Position numbers and translations under genes: made by a program | Shown here: positions 10,831-22,842 of the stretch, piece after piece | How positions within the stretch are numbered: position 1 is the first letter of the stretch | How the letters are laid out: each line of letters starts with the position of its first letter | Assembly: GCA_033398695.1 (NCBI GenBank) | Contig: CM065817.1 | Location: forward strand, 32,746,231 to 32,810,230 | DNA length: 64,000 bases | Origin: Orobanche coerulescens | Lineage: Eukaryota > Streptophyta > Magnoliopsida > Lamiales > Orobanchaceae | Direction of reading: 5' to 3' | The notes under the pieces: model-generated | Database searches by the model: none | Told to the model about the DNA's origin: nothing | The model's input: only the letters and a program-made list of their open reading frames with translations

Positions 10831-12246
10831 ATCATGGAACACCATCCCTTCAAAAACCTACAACACTACCCAAAACAAACACCATCTCAAATCAAACGAA
10901 AAATATAAACAAATGGATCCTAACATTGAATTAAATCTCTACGCAAAACCCCAAATCAAAATACCCTAACAATGGAAAATGGAGATCCATATCATTTTTG
11001 TTCTGCAACAATGGAAAAGGCAGTGACCATCTCTATACTGTGTTACTTGTTAAATACTTCAAACTAAATTTCATCTTTCCCACCAAGTAATCCAAGTGTA
11101 GCAAGAAAATCATAAAAATACCGATTAACACTAAGAATAGATATCCAGTTTAGAATTATCGTTCCAACTTCAAAATCAGTCTCAATTTTGTAAATTTAAC
11201 AAAAACATAATCTTTAAATCTTTCTTTTTAAACCTTAACATGGATGAGCGGAGAACAGTGAATTACCTTGGTTGTTGGGTTGACTGATTTGCGCAAAACC
11301 CTAAAAATAACCCGCTCTATTTGCTGGATTTCGATTGAAGATTGATGCTGATGTTGATCGATTGAACTTGATTGAAGACTTGATTGGATTCTTCAATTGC
11401 TGGGATTCTTCTGGGTTTCTCTTCTTGTGCTGGGTTTTTCTCTTCTTCCTTACCGATGGAGCAAAAAAAAAAAGAAGATATGTGTGTGTAGGTTTTTCTG
11501 GCCGTTTTTTCCTCTTCTCAGCCGTAAAAGATAACAAAAAACACATGTAACCTGTAAAAGAAAATAAAGAATAAAAATAATTATTACTTTAACATATAAA
11601 GCGCTTTGGAAAACGCTAACGTACTATAAAAAAAATTCAAAATTAAAAAATAATTACTTAAAAAATGCTAACTACAATAGCGCTTCTAAAAGCGCTATCG
11701 TAGATAAACGCTACAACAACGCTCCTTAAAAAAACGCTATTGAAGTATTTTCTTTTATTTTTCATTTAATTTTATAATTCTTCACAATAACTTGTAACAC
11801 GCTTTTCTGGAGAAGCGCTGTCCAAGTGTAATGCTTGCATAGCGTTTATGAAGAAGCGCTATTGAAGCAGTGTCTCCTATGCCCAGATTTGTAGTAGTGA
11901 AGGTGAATGTTCTCGTCGTTACTAGATTCCTCGCGTGTCCGTTGTGCTGGTTGGTTGAGTTTTTTTGGAGTATAGTGTATTGATGATATAATGATGTATT
12001 TTTATAATGTATTGTTATGCATTTTATTCCGTTTGGATCGATCCAGCCGTATGGCTAAGTTAATTACATTTTGATGTATTTTTGAGATGTTTGTACTTTG
12101 GATATGTAAAAATTAAGTATGTGGTTTGTAATCTATGTATTTTGATGTATTTGTAAGCATTTTGGGTTGAGTAGCCAGGTAAATTCCATAGTTTGGGATT
12201 TACGGCGATGTAATATTCCAAATGGGGTTTAGGGTATTATAGAAGA

Positions 12247-12260
12247 TGGTATCAGAGTCG
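12247..12260 (+). other. Primer-binding site of Gypsy G1
   Basis: TGGTATCAGAGTCG is complementary to the 3' end of initiator-Met tRNA and sits five bases after the LTR end. It fixes the plus orientation of G1. Confidence 0.85.
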
Positions 12261-12850
12261 CAGCTACAAAAATCGAGGTCATCGAGTTGTGAGTCCGGAA
12301 TCTAGTAACACGGGCAGATCACCTCTTGATGGAGTTCTTGTAAGTGACTGTATTATTTTTTTTGTGCCAATGAAGTTCTTTTTACATTATAAGATCAAAA
12401 TACCTTCAAATCAAATAAATTTTACTATATAAAATATAACAAATATATTAATTTTTTTCGACCAGTTGTCAGCGCCGGCGGCCGGCGACGGTTGGTCGGA
12501 AAATTCGACCAGAAAAAAGTTATTTATTATGTATTGAGTTAAGGGTAAAAAAGTTATTTAAATAAGAAAGAAAAAAGATTTTGTAGTGATTGGGCAAAAA
12601 AAAGAAAAGTTTGTACCTATTGGATAAAAAAAGATGGGTGACCTATTGGGCAAAGACTAGGTCAACCCCATATCTATTGGGCATTTACTCTTATTTTAAA
12701 TACTTTCATTTTATTATGCCTTTATGATTGAACTGTATTTCGAGGAAATTGGTACGAAGAATGTAAGATGTTGAGATGAGATATATTTGTATACTATGTA
12801 AGATGATAGTAGAAAAACTCATTTAGACGATATAATTGAATTGTATAGAA
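12261..12850 (+). other. Untranslated leader of Gypsy G1
   Basis: No gene is visible. The stretch is AT-rich apart from a GC-rich patch at about 12470-12515 (GCGCCGGCGGCCGGCGACGG). The patch is flanked by GGTCGG and TTCGACC, which could be a small insertion. Confidence 0.5.
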
Positions 12851-15265
12851 ATGGCGAGAACTAGAAGACAACAGAGTCTTGATTGTGTATTGGTTCACAC
12901 CGAACACTAAGGCGAGTCGTTCGCAAATGTTAGAGGCTGAGTTGAACCAATACGTGTGGAGGTCCCGGCTCCGAACACGCCTCCACCATCCCCACTATCG
13001 AGGGGCCCAAGACTGAGATGGTCCTGTGGAGAATGAGGCAAGGTGTTGACTATGATGTAGGGTATGTTGACCTAGATGGCACAAATGACGGAAGTCTGCG
13101 AGGGATACAGCGGCAGAAGCACCTGTACCAGATCCATGAGTGGAGCAGCCTCGTCAACAGCGGGATGAGAGGCTAATTGGATGAGAGAAGAGAGAGCTAA
13201 ATGGTGGGGTCAGCAGGATTATTAATGATCTTTCCATACAACGACCACCAATTTTTGAGGGGTCGACCGAGCCGACCGACTATGTATAGTGGGTGACCCG
13301 AATGGAGAAATTACTCGACATGATCGGATGTCCTGAGGAGCTGAAGGTACCAGTTGTTGCCTACTATCTAGAGAGGGGTGCCCATTCATGTTGGAAGTAA
13401 AGGAAACTGGCAAACCGAGTCGCCACTTGGAGGGAGTTTAAAGAGGTGTTAGAGGAGCGTTTCTATCCATCTCCTTGAGAGATTTGAAGGTTCGGGAGAT
13501 CCTGAACCCAGAGATTGATGAGAATGAAGACGTAGCGAAGGCATCCGAGGTGTTTCTTGCTTTATTGCCTTTTGCATCGAGGATTGTGGAGACAGAGAGA
13601 GACAATATTAAGTATTTTAGTCTGAGGTTAAGGCCCCGGATTCGGACTCAACTGGTGAGCCACAACTATTCAATGTAACAACAATACATAGACCGAGCTC
13701 TAAAGTTGGAGTTGATGTTGAAGGACGTGATGAAGAAGTCGACAACCCAGCCGAATAAAAAACAAGGTGCAAAGTAGTAACGATGGGAGCAGGAGTGTGG
13801 GGTTTCGTAGACCCCACCGACTACGGCCCCAACAGGAGATTCACCCAACCCTCCAAGAGCGTGAATGAGATTACTTAGTCTCAGACACCGAGAGCCACAT
13901 GACATTGTTTTAATTGTGGATTGGAGGGCCATTTGAGGCACCAGTGCCCCAAACCGACCGTGATATGTTTCAAATGCGGAGGAGAGGGTCATATTGCACC
14001 CAATTGTGGATAACAACATCAGAGACAACCCGTATCCCCATCGACTATGTCACGAGGACAGACGAGCAAGGCTCGTTCCACGGCATGCATCACTCATCAT
14101 AGAGGAGGTTTTGGGGTGGGAAAAGCTAGAGACGAGGGACCGATCGCGTCACATGTGGGATCTGTACAACATCCCCGAGTCTACGAGATGAAGTGCATTG
14201 GAGACACTAATGCTCAGATCACGATAGGTACTATTTGGATTTAGTCTTTACCTGTTAGTATTTTTTTTGATATAGGTGCTACACATTTATTTATTTCTGA
14301 GACTTGTGTAAGAAAACTAATGTTAAGTAGTGCGTGTAAATGCGAACCATATGTAAACGGGATACCTACTGATACTCGAATAGTAGGTGATAGAGAGATT
14401 AGATAATGTCCTATTAGAATAGGCAATCGAGATTGGTTTACCAATTTGATTGTTATAGAGTTAGGACATGCAAATATGATCTTAGGGATGTACTAGATCA
14501 CGAGGTATAAAGTGATCATGGGCATCAGAAATTAGATAGTGATGGTTATATCTGAAGATGACCATCAAGAGACGTTCATGGGACTACGACTTGATCACTC
14601 TGCAAAGATTATCAGAGCACTGAAGGCCAGGAAATTGTTAGAATGGGGATATTCTGGATACTTATGCTATCTATCCACATCGAAGATAGACGAATTGAAG
14701 TTAGAGTCCATTCCAATTGTGAGGGACTTTCCAGAGGTGTTTCCAAACGAGTTACCCGGATTACCACCTAACCGAGAGATTGAGTTCATGATTGACTTGG
14801 AGGCTAACACTGCACCAATATCAAAGGCACCGTACCAGATGGCCCCAACTGAGATGCAAGAATTGAAGGAACAACTTAAAGAGTTGCTCGAGAGGGGATT
14901 TATTCGACCGAGTGTATCCTTATGGGAGCGCTAGTGTTATTTGTTCGGAAGAAAGACGGATCATTATTGATTTGCATTGATTAGAGGGTGTTGAACAAAG
15001 CGACTATCAAAAACAATTATCCTCTACCACAGATCAATGATCTCTTAGACCCGCTACAGGGTGCAACCATATTTTATAAGATATATTTACTATCGGGCTA
15101 TCACTAATTGCGCATTAAGGCGATAGACATTCCGAAGACAGCATCTGTACCCGCTACGGACATTTCGAGTTTGTGATTATGCCTTTCAGAATAACCAACA
15201 CACCGGCGATATTCATGGAGTTGATCCGGCGATATTCATGGAGTTGATGAACTGAGTATTTGTAA
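12851..15265 (+). pseudogene. Gypsy G1 gag-pol remnant (Tekay/Del-like)
   Basis: The frame begins near MARTRRQQS (12851) and is broken by many stops and shifts. A retrotransposon gag segment (WREFKEVLEERFYPS, about 13420-13475, continuing to 13678) is followed by two zinc knuckles, CFNCGLEGHLRHQC and CFKCGGEGHIAPNC (about 13910-14010). A protease-like DIGATHLFIS lies near 14270, with the first residue group altered. Reverse transcriptase starts at about 14700 (VPIVRDFPEVFPNELPGLPP...KAPYQMAP...GFIRPS) and continues with KKDG and [12 protein letters not shown] up to about 15200. The finger and palm features and wording fit the Tekay/Del chromovirus clade. The reading breaks at 15268 where Copia A begins, so RNase H, integrase and any chromodomain are not seen. 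It cannot make a protein. Confidence 0.85.
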
Positions 15266-15268
15266 GAT

Positions 15269-16541
15269 TCATATTGATATAGATTTTGATGATACCAAAA
15301 TAGGTTATTAGAATTATAAATGTATAGGAATTAGACTCCCCCAAATACTTGTAATTTTTATTTAAAATTAAAGGGGTCAGAAGAGTCACTGCAAAACAGA
15401 AGACGGATTAAGTCTTTGCCTACTGAATTCAACCAGAAGACCAGTAGAGGGTTCAGCACTGGTCAGACCAGAAGACCAGTAGACAGTGTCACTTGTCTAT
15501 TAGAACTCGACCAGAAGAAGTGGCAGTCCGAGATTAAACAGCTTTCCACGTCAGCCCTACTTAACGGTCAGAGTTGACTTATGTGCATGCAAGGACAAAC
15601 TCGGCCGCATTTATTGCTGAAAGCGATGTGATATTTCTATTTTATACAAATATGGCGGAACATGAATCGGCCAAGATTTTTATACTTAACAAAGAGAATC
15701 CAGACAAGGAAGTTTGCCTGATTTTATGGAGATCATCTTCAATGGGAAAAAATTTCAAATACAAGAATAAAAGGCAATTCAAGTTAACAGAGAAAATATA
15801 CGAGAACATACAGAGAGATAACATGATCAAGCATTCAAAAATGCACAAAGCAAGATTTACATAGCTTAAAGTTCTAGTTACTCAGTTGTGTTTTATTTTC
15901 TTATTTGTAACTGAGTAATATTCAAATAGTTTTGTTTTGGATAGGTATTTTCAGAAGCACGGTTAAGTGTTTCCAGTGAATCAGGGTCTAGGTAAAGAGA
16001 TTTCGGTGTTGTCAGGTCACGGTATAGAGATTCTGGTGAATCAGGGTCACGGTGAAGTGATACTGATATTAGGATAGATCGAGTAGGAAGTTTAGGGTTG
16101 TATAAGTCTTCTTATGATTATAAACTCACAAAAATAGTGAATTTGCTCCTATCTAAAAGGGGAATAGTGGACTAGTGGAGTATTACATATACCTCTGATA
16201 CCACTATAAAATCTTTCCAACTCTCTACTACTTTATATTTATTGTTTCTTGAAATCTGTCCTATCTACTGAAATCGAACCAGAAGAGAAGAAACAAGTCT
16301 ATTGGTCAGATACCAGAAGACTTGTATCCTCCCACTGATTACTAGTAGACCAGTGTATTAATACACAAAAACATTTTTTAACTTATTTTCTAACACTTAT
16401 CTGTTATATACTCCATCTTCAAGACAAACAAAAAGACTTCCGCTACAAAATATTTATAAACTCTGATTTTAAAAAGAAATTTTAAAATTACCATCTAGCT
16501 TATTCACCCCCTCTAAGCTAGATCTTGCCTCGGGACCAACG
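15269..16541 (+). repeat. 5' LTR of copy A
   Basis: The LTR runs from the start of homology with copy B to GGGACCAACG, just before the primer site. It contains two exact copies of ACCAGAAGACCAGTAGA and several half copies (15430-15500; 16275-16350). TATAAAAT at about 16206 is the best TATA candidate. No 3' partner LTR is in the window. The ~96-codon frame at 15574-15864 is LTR sequence without a recognised domain. Confidence 0.75.
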
Positions 16542-16543
16542 AG

Positions 16544-16557
16544 TGGTATCAAAGCAG
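16544..16557 (+). other. Primer-binding site of copy A
   Basis: TGGTATCAAAGCAG differs at one base from the usual complement of initiator-Met tRNA. Confidence 0.8.
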
Positions 16558-16664
16558 TATGTTCATTGGACCACCGCATCTGGTTACTGAATCTGATCAA
16601 GACAAAGTATATCGACCAGCAGACTTATTTTCATTTCAAAAAAATAGTTTACACTATTTCAAAA

Positions 16665-17843
16665 ATGGACAGATCTCAAACCCACATGTATACTGATGAG
16701 GAGTTTGATGAATGGAGTATATGCATGCAGATTCACCTCTCTGCAATGCATGATGGAATGTGGTCAGTGCTCCAGGATGGCCCAAAAAAAGTAATGAAGA
16801 TCAATCCTGATTCCACTAGATCACCCACTAACACTCACCCCCGACTGATCCAGAATCCTAAAGAAGAATGGTCCATGTATGACTACAAGTCAGCCAACCT
16901 GGACAACATTGCTAAAAGTGAAATCATGAGAACATTAGGGAAAACCACATTTCCCATGATCAAATCATATATTTCCACTGCAAAGAACTCTGGGACAAGT
17001 TACATGAACTTTCACTTGGAACGGATCAGATAAGGGAGAATAAACTCTCTATTATTGTTCAAAAATTTGATGCTTTTGAAATGCTTCCTAACGAATCCAT
17101 CGATGCAATGGAGGTGAGGTTTACTAATATTTTAAATGAGTTATCTATTTTGCAAAAATACTATAGCAAAAAGGAAGTGTGCGTGAAAGTTTTTACAGGC
17201 CTTACTAAAAGAATGGCATGTTAAAGTGGTGTCCATCAAAAGCACCAAGGATCTGAGTACAATGTCAGTAGAGTCCCTTTTCTGGAAATTGAAAGACCAT
17301 GCTTTTGATCTTGAAAGATTGGAAAAGAAGAAAGTTGCAAGTGAGAAATTAGCAGCGGCAGTGGTTCCATCCACGATTAGTAGACCCCCTAAAACCAGCA
17401 AAGACAAAAGCACATCCAGTAAAGAGAAGGGGTCTATTGAAAAGGAGAAAAAGGAAGAAAAATTGGAGGAAGAAATGGCTCTCCTGATGAAGAGCTTTAG
17501 AAAATTCATGAAGAAGGACTACACCAAAGGGGGAAGCTCTAGTACCAGACCCATTAATAAGCCTCAAGATCCCCAATATGATAGGGTATGTTTCAGATGC
17601 AAGAGGCCTGGACATTTCAAGAAAGAATGTCCATATCCTGAGGAAACCAAGGAGTATCCCAGATCTGGTAGCCCAAGAAGAACAGAAAGAAATGAAAAGA
17701 AACAACCTTCCAAAGATGATAAAAGAAAGAAAGCTCTAGTAGCAGAAGAGGAGAAATCCAAAGAGAAGGTGAGCTCTTCTGGTGTAATCTCATCTGGTTC
17801 AGAAGAGGGTGAACCAACACTCATCTGCTTAATGGTAGAAGAA
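16665..17843 (+). pseudogene. gag: Copia gag (UBN2-type) of copy A, frameshifted
   Basis: The start is at MDRSQTHMYTDEEFDEWS. The gag reading changes frame at about 16985 and again at about 17215. In between, a UBN2-like stretch reads FDAFEMLPNESIDAMEVRF. After the second shift a Lys/Glu-rich region leads to one zinc knuckle, CFRCKRPGHFKKEC (about 17588-17630), an intact CX2CX4HX4C. The reading runs on to LICLMVEE, where the inverted block begins. In an intact element gag would form the virus-like particle. Here two frameshifts prevent that. Copy B has the same frameshifts, and in addition a stop at the last knuckle position. Confidence 0.85.
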
Positions 17844-18759
17844 CTTCTTCTGAGTATTTTGAGAAACTATTTCTTTGTGTCTGTTAAACCTTCTTAGTTT
17901 TCTGAAATTATTTAGTTTAACGTACCTCTTAGAATAGTAGCCTGGACCAGTAGGCTTCTGGTATCCCCTCCACTAGTTTGGAACAGTAGATCTCTATCTT
18001 CTGGTCATGTAATAAGGTTTTCTTTCGAAATCACACCAGTGTCTACTGTTATTATACCAATAGGGATGCCAGTTTATCTTTCTACTGGTATTGACTTGAC
18101 CACAAGATATATAAACCTTCTTCTAATTTTTCACTTTAGGGCCTTGACCAGAAGTTTATCCCTTCTGGTACCCTTAACCAGTAGTAGGGGTATTGTTTTT
18201 ATTGAGATCACAATTCTTTTTGGTAAAACCCTTGAAGGGTCCTTTAGATTGATGAGTTTTCCCTTGTTTAAAGTTGACAGGTTTTGAAAGAATATTTTGG
18301 TTATTTTTATAGTCATATCCTATGTATGCTTTGCCTTTTGGTATGACTTGTCCCTCAGTAATAGAGTTCAAAGATTGTGTGGATTTTGTGAATGTTTTAA
18401 TTTGCTCCTTGAGTTTTATTTCATTTGATCTCAATTCAGTATTCTCAGTTTTTAAATTTGCATTTTTTTTTGTTACTGATCCAATCTGGCTAATAAGGAT
18501 ATTTTCCCTATTTTCCAGATTGTCATTTTCTTTTGATAAAATTTCCTTTTCAGATTCAAGCTGAGAATATGTCTTGGATTTTTTCAAATTCCTCTTTTAA
18601 AAATTTTACCATAATATATGTGCTTTCTGTATTAACATAATGAGAATAACTTGAATATGATACCTCCTCTCCAGCCCTTTCCCTTAAATTACGATTATCA
18701 AAGGAAACTGGAAGAAGCTCGAGCCCCATTTCATGGCTTAGAGCTAAGCTGGAATCCAA
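17844..18759 (-). pseudogene. Inverted gag C-terminal segment of copy A
   Basis: This block reads open on the minus strand although the element is on the plus strand. From 18759 down it begins with DSSLALSHEMGLELLP, followed by a coiled coil rich in Lys/Glu/Asn (YSQLESEKEILSKEND...), then NKNNTPTTG. This is the coiled-coil tail that normally follows the zinc knuckle in Sirevirus gag. Plus-strand coding reaches both edges of the block. The junctions (17843/17844 and 18759/18760) have a short AAGAAG/CTTCTT inverted match. Turning the block round would bring it into frame at both sides, so I read it as an inversion and not as an antisense gene. Confidence 0.8.
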
Positions 18760-21700
18760 GAAAAAGTAACAGAAGAGGACCCACTATGATGTGGGTCCCC
18801 AAATCCTTATTGAATTGATTTATAGGACCAGGTCACCTCTAGAAGGAAGAAAGGGGTCAAGTGATACCTGGACAGTGAATGCTCCAGACATATGACCTGG
18901 AACAAAGAGTTACTTACCAATTTCATAAATCTAAATGGGATTCATGTGACCTTTGGAGGTGACAAAATTGTTATGATCACAAGTATAAAAGATCTGATCA
19001 AAGGAAAACTGATAATTAAGGATGTTTATTTTGTGGAAGACTTACATTACAACCTGCTAAGCACTAGCTAACTCTGTTATAAGGGATATGATGTAATGTT
19101 CAAAGCGCAGGAGTGTGTGGTGTACAAATCAGGAGACACCATACCAATCTTCAAGGCCTATAAAGATAAGAACCTTTATACAATAAACTGGGAATTCAGC
19201 TGTCCAGGAGACATGTCTACTGGCCAAGAATGAACAATGCTGGCTATGGCACAAGTGGATGAGCCATATGAATTTCAAGTCAATCATCAAGCTAGCCAAA
19301 GGAGGTCTTGTTGAAGGGTTGCCATTAATGATTTTTGACAGGATAAGCCTCTGTAGAGCTTGTCAGAAAAGAAAACAAGTCAAAGCGTCCTTCAAAACAA
19401 AGCCTAAATAGTCAACAACCAGACCTCTGGATCTACTGCATATGGATATGTTTGGTCCTCTGGTTCCTTTCAGCATAAGTGGGAAAAAGTATACTCTTGT
19501 GATAGTAGATGACTATACAAGATATACTTGGACAATTTCCTTGAGCAGGAAGAATGAAGTACTGAAAAAGATGCCAGATCACCTGAGGTTATTGCAAAAC
19601 CAGAAGAGTCTGACCCTCCTGAATATAAGTTCAGACAGAGGCACTGAATTTCTCAACCAGGTGACCATAGATTACTGCAACTCTAATGGTGTCAGTCACC
19701 AATTGTTAGCACCCAGAACACCTCAACAAAATGGGGTAGCTGAAAGAAGAAATAGAACACTCAAAGAAGCTGGAAAAACAATGATTTCAGAAGCTAAGCT
19801 ACCTCAAAGGTTTTGGGCAGAAGCTGTTAACACAGCTTGCTATGTTCAGAACAGGTGTATGATCAACAAATTCTTCAACAAGACACCTTATGAACTATGG
19901 AATGGGATAAAACCAAATATTTCACATCTCATAGTGTTTGGGGGAAAGTGCTACATTCACAACAATGGAAAGAATCATCTGAAGACATTTGATCAGAAGG
20001 CAGATGAAGGCATACTGATGGGTTACTCTTCTACCAGCAAGGCATACATAATTCTAAATAAGATAACAATGGTAGTTGAAAAATGAATGCATGTAAAATT
20101 TGATGAAGTGGATGATACACCCCCTCTGGATGATGAAGTACCAGCAGAACCCATTCCAGAACTAGTAGATGATCAATTTGCAAGAATAGACATCAATATG
20201 GATTAATCAGAAGATGAAGAAGCTGAAAAAATCAAGTCTGCTGGTACTCAACCAGTAGAGGTCCCTTCTGCCAACAGAGACATACCGGATGGGACTGATC
20301 CAGAAGATTTTATCAGAAGACCAGGAGGCACTACTGGTCTTCAACTAGATTTGATATGGCTAAGAGATCACCTACCTGAATTAGTGATTGGAGATCCAAC
20401 AGCTGGAGTCAGAACCAGATCCAAGTCCTCAGCAGAAAACATGTTTGAATGCTACATTTCTCAAGTTGAGCTAAAGAATGTTACTGAGGCATTTGAAGAA
20501 GCAGATTGGATCCAGGCTATGCAAAAGGAACTAAATCAGTTTGAAAAGAATGCATTTTAGGATTTGGTTCCTAAACCAGATCATATCAAACCCATTGGCA
20601 CTAAATGGGTATTCAAGAACAAACTAAATGAAGAAGGTCTTATTATCAAGAACAAATCCAGGTTAGTGGAACAAGGGTACAATCAATCAGAAGGCATAAA
20701 TTTTGATGAGACATTTGCACCAGTTGCCAAATTGGAGGCCATCAGAATATTCCTGGCCTATGCTGCTTATAAGAACTTCACAGTCTACCAGATGGATGTG
20801 AAGAGTGTATTTTTACAAGGAAATTTAGCAGAAGAGGTCTATGTCCTACAGCCCTCTAGAGTTAAAGTGAGAGGACAAGAAGATATGATGTATAAGATGA
20901 AAAAGGATCTTATGGGTTGAACCAAGCTCCCAGATCTTGGTATGATACACTCTCCCAGTTCCTAGTTGAAAAGGGATTCACCAAGGGAGCAGTAGATAAG
21001 ACATTATTCAGAATTGAACAAGAAGGCCATATCCATTTAGTTCAAGTTTATGTTGATGATTTTATATTTGAGTCCACTAACCAATTATTATGTGAAAGTT
21101 CTCTAAGCTTATGCAGGGGAAATTTGAAATGAGCATGATGGGAGAACTCAACTTTTTCTTAGGACTCCAAATAAAGCAACTGCCTATTAGTATCTTCATC
21201 AATCAGTCTAAGTACACCAAGGAGCTGGTCAATAAATTTGGGACAGAAAGAAGGAATTCAGTGAAGATTCCCATGAACACAACAAGCTCAGCTAATTTGG
21301 ATGAACAAGGCAAACCAGTAGACCAGAAGACCTACAGAGGCATTATTGCGCCTCTACTGTACCTCGCTGCCAATAGACCTGATATTGCTTTCTCAGTAGG
21401 AGTATGTGCAAGGTTCTAGACCAATTCAAAGGAGAGTCACCTGATCCTTGCAAAGAAGATCCTTAGATACCTAAATGGGACTCAGAACACAGGCCTCTGG
21501 TATCCTAAGGAAGGAGGATTTGATCTTTTAGTCTATTCAGACTCAGATTTTGGTGGATGCAAAGTAGACTTGAATAGTACATTAGGGACATGCTAACTAC
21601 TAGGGGGAAGGTTTGTCTCCTGGTTCAGCAAGAAGCAGCAGTCTACTGCTACATCTACTGCAGAAGCAGAATACCTTGTAGCTGGGAGTTGCTACACACA

Positions 21701-21767
21701 ACTCATCTGGATACAACATCTAAGGGATTATGAAATAATTGCCAAGGAGAACAAGATCAGATGTGAT

Positions 21768-22614
21768 CAGTGTTCTAAAAATCGGCCTAGGCGGCCGCCT
21801 AGGCGCTAGAAGGTGGCCCTCCGCCCCGACTACCCCCTAATCGGTTCTGCCAGGCGGCTAGGCGGGTCTTAGGCGGGCTAGGCGGGTCCTAGGCGGGCTA
21901 GGCGGGTCCTAGGCGGGTCCTAGGCGGGTACTAGGCGGGCTAGGCGGGTCCTAGGCGACTACCCCATCTGTCCAGATTTTTTTCCTTTTCTATTTTGTTT
22001 TTTAACGTTTTGTCCAAAAACGTGTTTTCCTTCGCTGGACCCTCAAACCCTAAGTACCGTTTTCCTTCTCCTGTATCTCCCGGTCCATTCGTTTCTTCCT
22101 TTTCACCTTCGCTGCGGAAACTATCATCTAATTCTCCATCTGCCCGCGCACCAAATAATCGGCAGCTCACCTTCTTCTAGTCCAGTTTTTCCATTCCGGC
22201 CGTTTCATCATCTTCAGTTCCGGCGGTTCTTCCATCTTCTGGTCAGTGTTCTTCCAGCTCACCTTCGGGTTTTCTTTTTTATTTTTTTTTTTTAAAAAAA
22301 AAGCTGTTGTAGATGGAGAACATATATTGGAGGAAGGATATGGAGATGAGGAAGACATGGAATTTTGACTTTAGTTTGTGACTTTTGCTTTTTGAATGTT
22401 TTTTTTTCAAGACTATTGGAATGTTGTTTTTTTTCAAGACTGTTTTTGAAAAGAATATTATTATGCATTTTGTATGCATATATAAAAATAAATAAAATCT
22501 AAAATATATAAAAAAAACCGCCTAGCGCCTAGCCGCCTAGGCACCGCCTCCAAGGCCTAGGCGCTAGAAGGTCCCCGTCCGCCCGCTTACCGCCTAGCGC
22601 CTTTTAGAACATTG
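21768..22614. mobile_element. Non-autonomous hAT transposon (847 bp)
   Basis: The terminal inverted repeats are CAGTGTTCTAAAAA and, reversed, CAATGTTCTAAAAG. They are flanked by a perfect 8-bp target duplication GATGTGAT (21760-21767 and 22615-22622), diagnostic of hAT. Copy B has the empty site at about 45373-45380 with one GATGTGAT. Subterminal DNA is very GC-rich (CCTAGGCGG motifs at both ends). The interior 21970-22280 looks like a CT-rich leader with AAACCCTAAG. At about 22305-22366 a short frame ends EEGYGDEEDMEF and stop, possibly the last codons of a transposase. Confidence 0.95.
21848..21957. repeat. GGCGGGTCCTA minisatellite within hAT element
   Basis: About ten head-to-tail copies of an 11-bp unit GGCGGGTCCTA with variants (GGCGGGCTA) lie just inside the left terminus. 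They repeat the subterminal CCTAGGCGG motif. Confidence 0.85.
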
Positions 22615-22842
22615 GATGTGATAATACAAGCGCCATTGCCATTGCACAAAATCCAGTACAACATTACAGGACAAAGCACATAGCAATCAGATATCATTTT
22701 ATCAGAGATCATGTGGAACATAAGAATGTGGCTGTTGAGTATGTCAACACAGAGATTCAGCTTGCAGTTATATTCAAAAAACCCCTATGTGAATCACGGT
22801 TCAATATGTTGCGAAACGAGTTGAGAATTATCGAATTTCTGT

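Larger units (their letters stand above)
9094..11899. mobile_element. CACTA-2, CACTA-family DNA transposon (2806 bp)
   Basis: Perfect 17-bp terminal inverted repeats (CACTACTACAAATCTGG) are flanked by a 3-bp target duplication AAG (9091-9093 and 11900-11902). The subterminal zones (9110-9410 and 11590-11880) repeat AGCGCT-containing segments such as ATAGCGCTTC and AAGCGCTATT in both orientations. No transposase is visible. The interior holds remnants of a Ulp1-like protease on the minus strand. The element lies in the G1 LTR and is unrelated to CACTA-1 beyond the superfamily. Confidence 0.93.
1253..12241 (+). repeat. 5' LTR of Gypsy element G1, split by two CACTA elements
   Basis: The LTR opens with TGTAATGTCC, the usual opening of Tekay/Del-type Gypsy LTRs, and ends ...GGGTATTATA. 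Five bases later comes a primer-binding site matching initiator-Met tRNA (TGGTATCAGAGTC, 12247-). Removing CACTA-1 and CACTA-2 with one target duplication each leaves roughly 2.6 kb, a normal size for this clade. The final dinucleotide is TA rather than CA, probably by mutation. Apart from the palindrome cluster and the two insertions I see no gene in it. Confidence 0.75.
18770..22842 (+). pseudogene. pol: Copia pol of copy A: protease, integrase, RT, RNase H (interrupted by hAT)
   Basis: Protease: LDSECSRHMT near 18870, with the catalytic DSG changed to DSE. Integrase: MSHMNFKSIIK and CRAC zinc-binding residues near 19260-19360. The catalytic core is DMFGP (19446), SSDRGTEF (about 19640) and QQNGVAERRNRTL (about 19725), so the three acidic residues are present. 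[23 protein letters not shown], and the active site YVDDF near 21050. RNase H: YSDSDFGGCK and STAEAEYL near 21535-21675, then the hAT insertion at 21768-22614, then RTKHIAIRYHFIRDH. Nonsense codons include TGA after VVEK (20084), TAG before DLVPKP (20558), TAG after CARF (21417) and TAA in GTC*LLG. Copy B shares these. There are also frameshifts near 19230 and 20920. It is not functional. Confidence 0.88.

Noticed and set aside
15574..15864. 96-codon frame (also at 39189-39479) as a small conserved gene
   Set aside because: It lies wholly within the LTR of copies A and B. Similarity between the two places is due to LTR identity, and the minus-strand shadow is equally conserved.
18174..18587. 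Minus-strand 137-codon frame as an independent antisense gene inside copy A
   Set aside because: It is the family's own gag coiled-coil tail in inverted orientation, with plus-strand coding meeting it at both edges. Copy B shows the same block with a longer frame.
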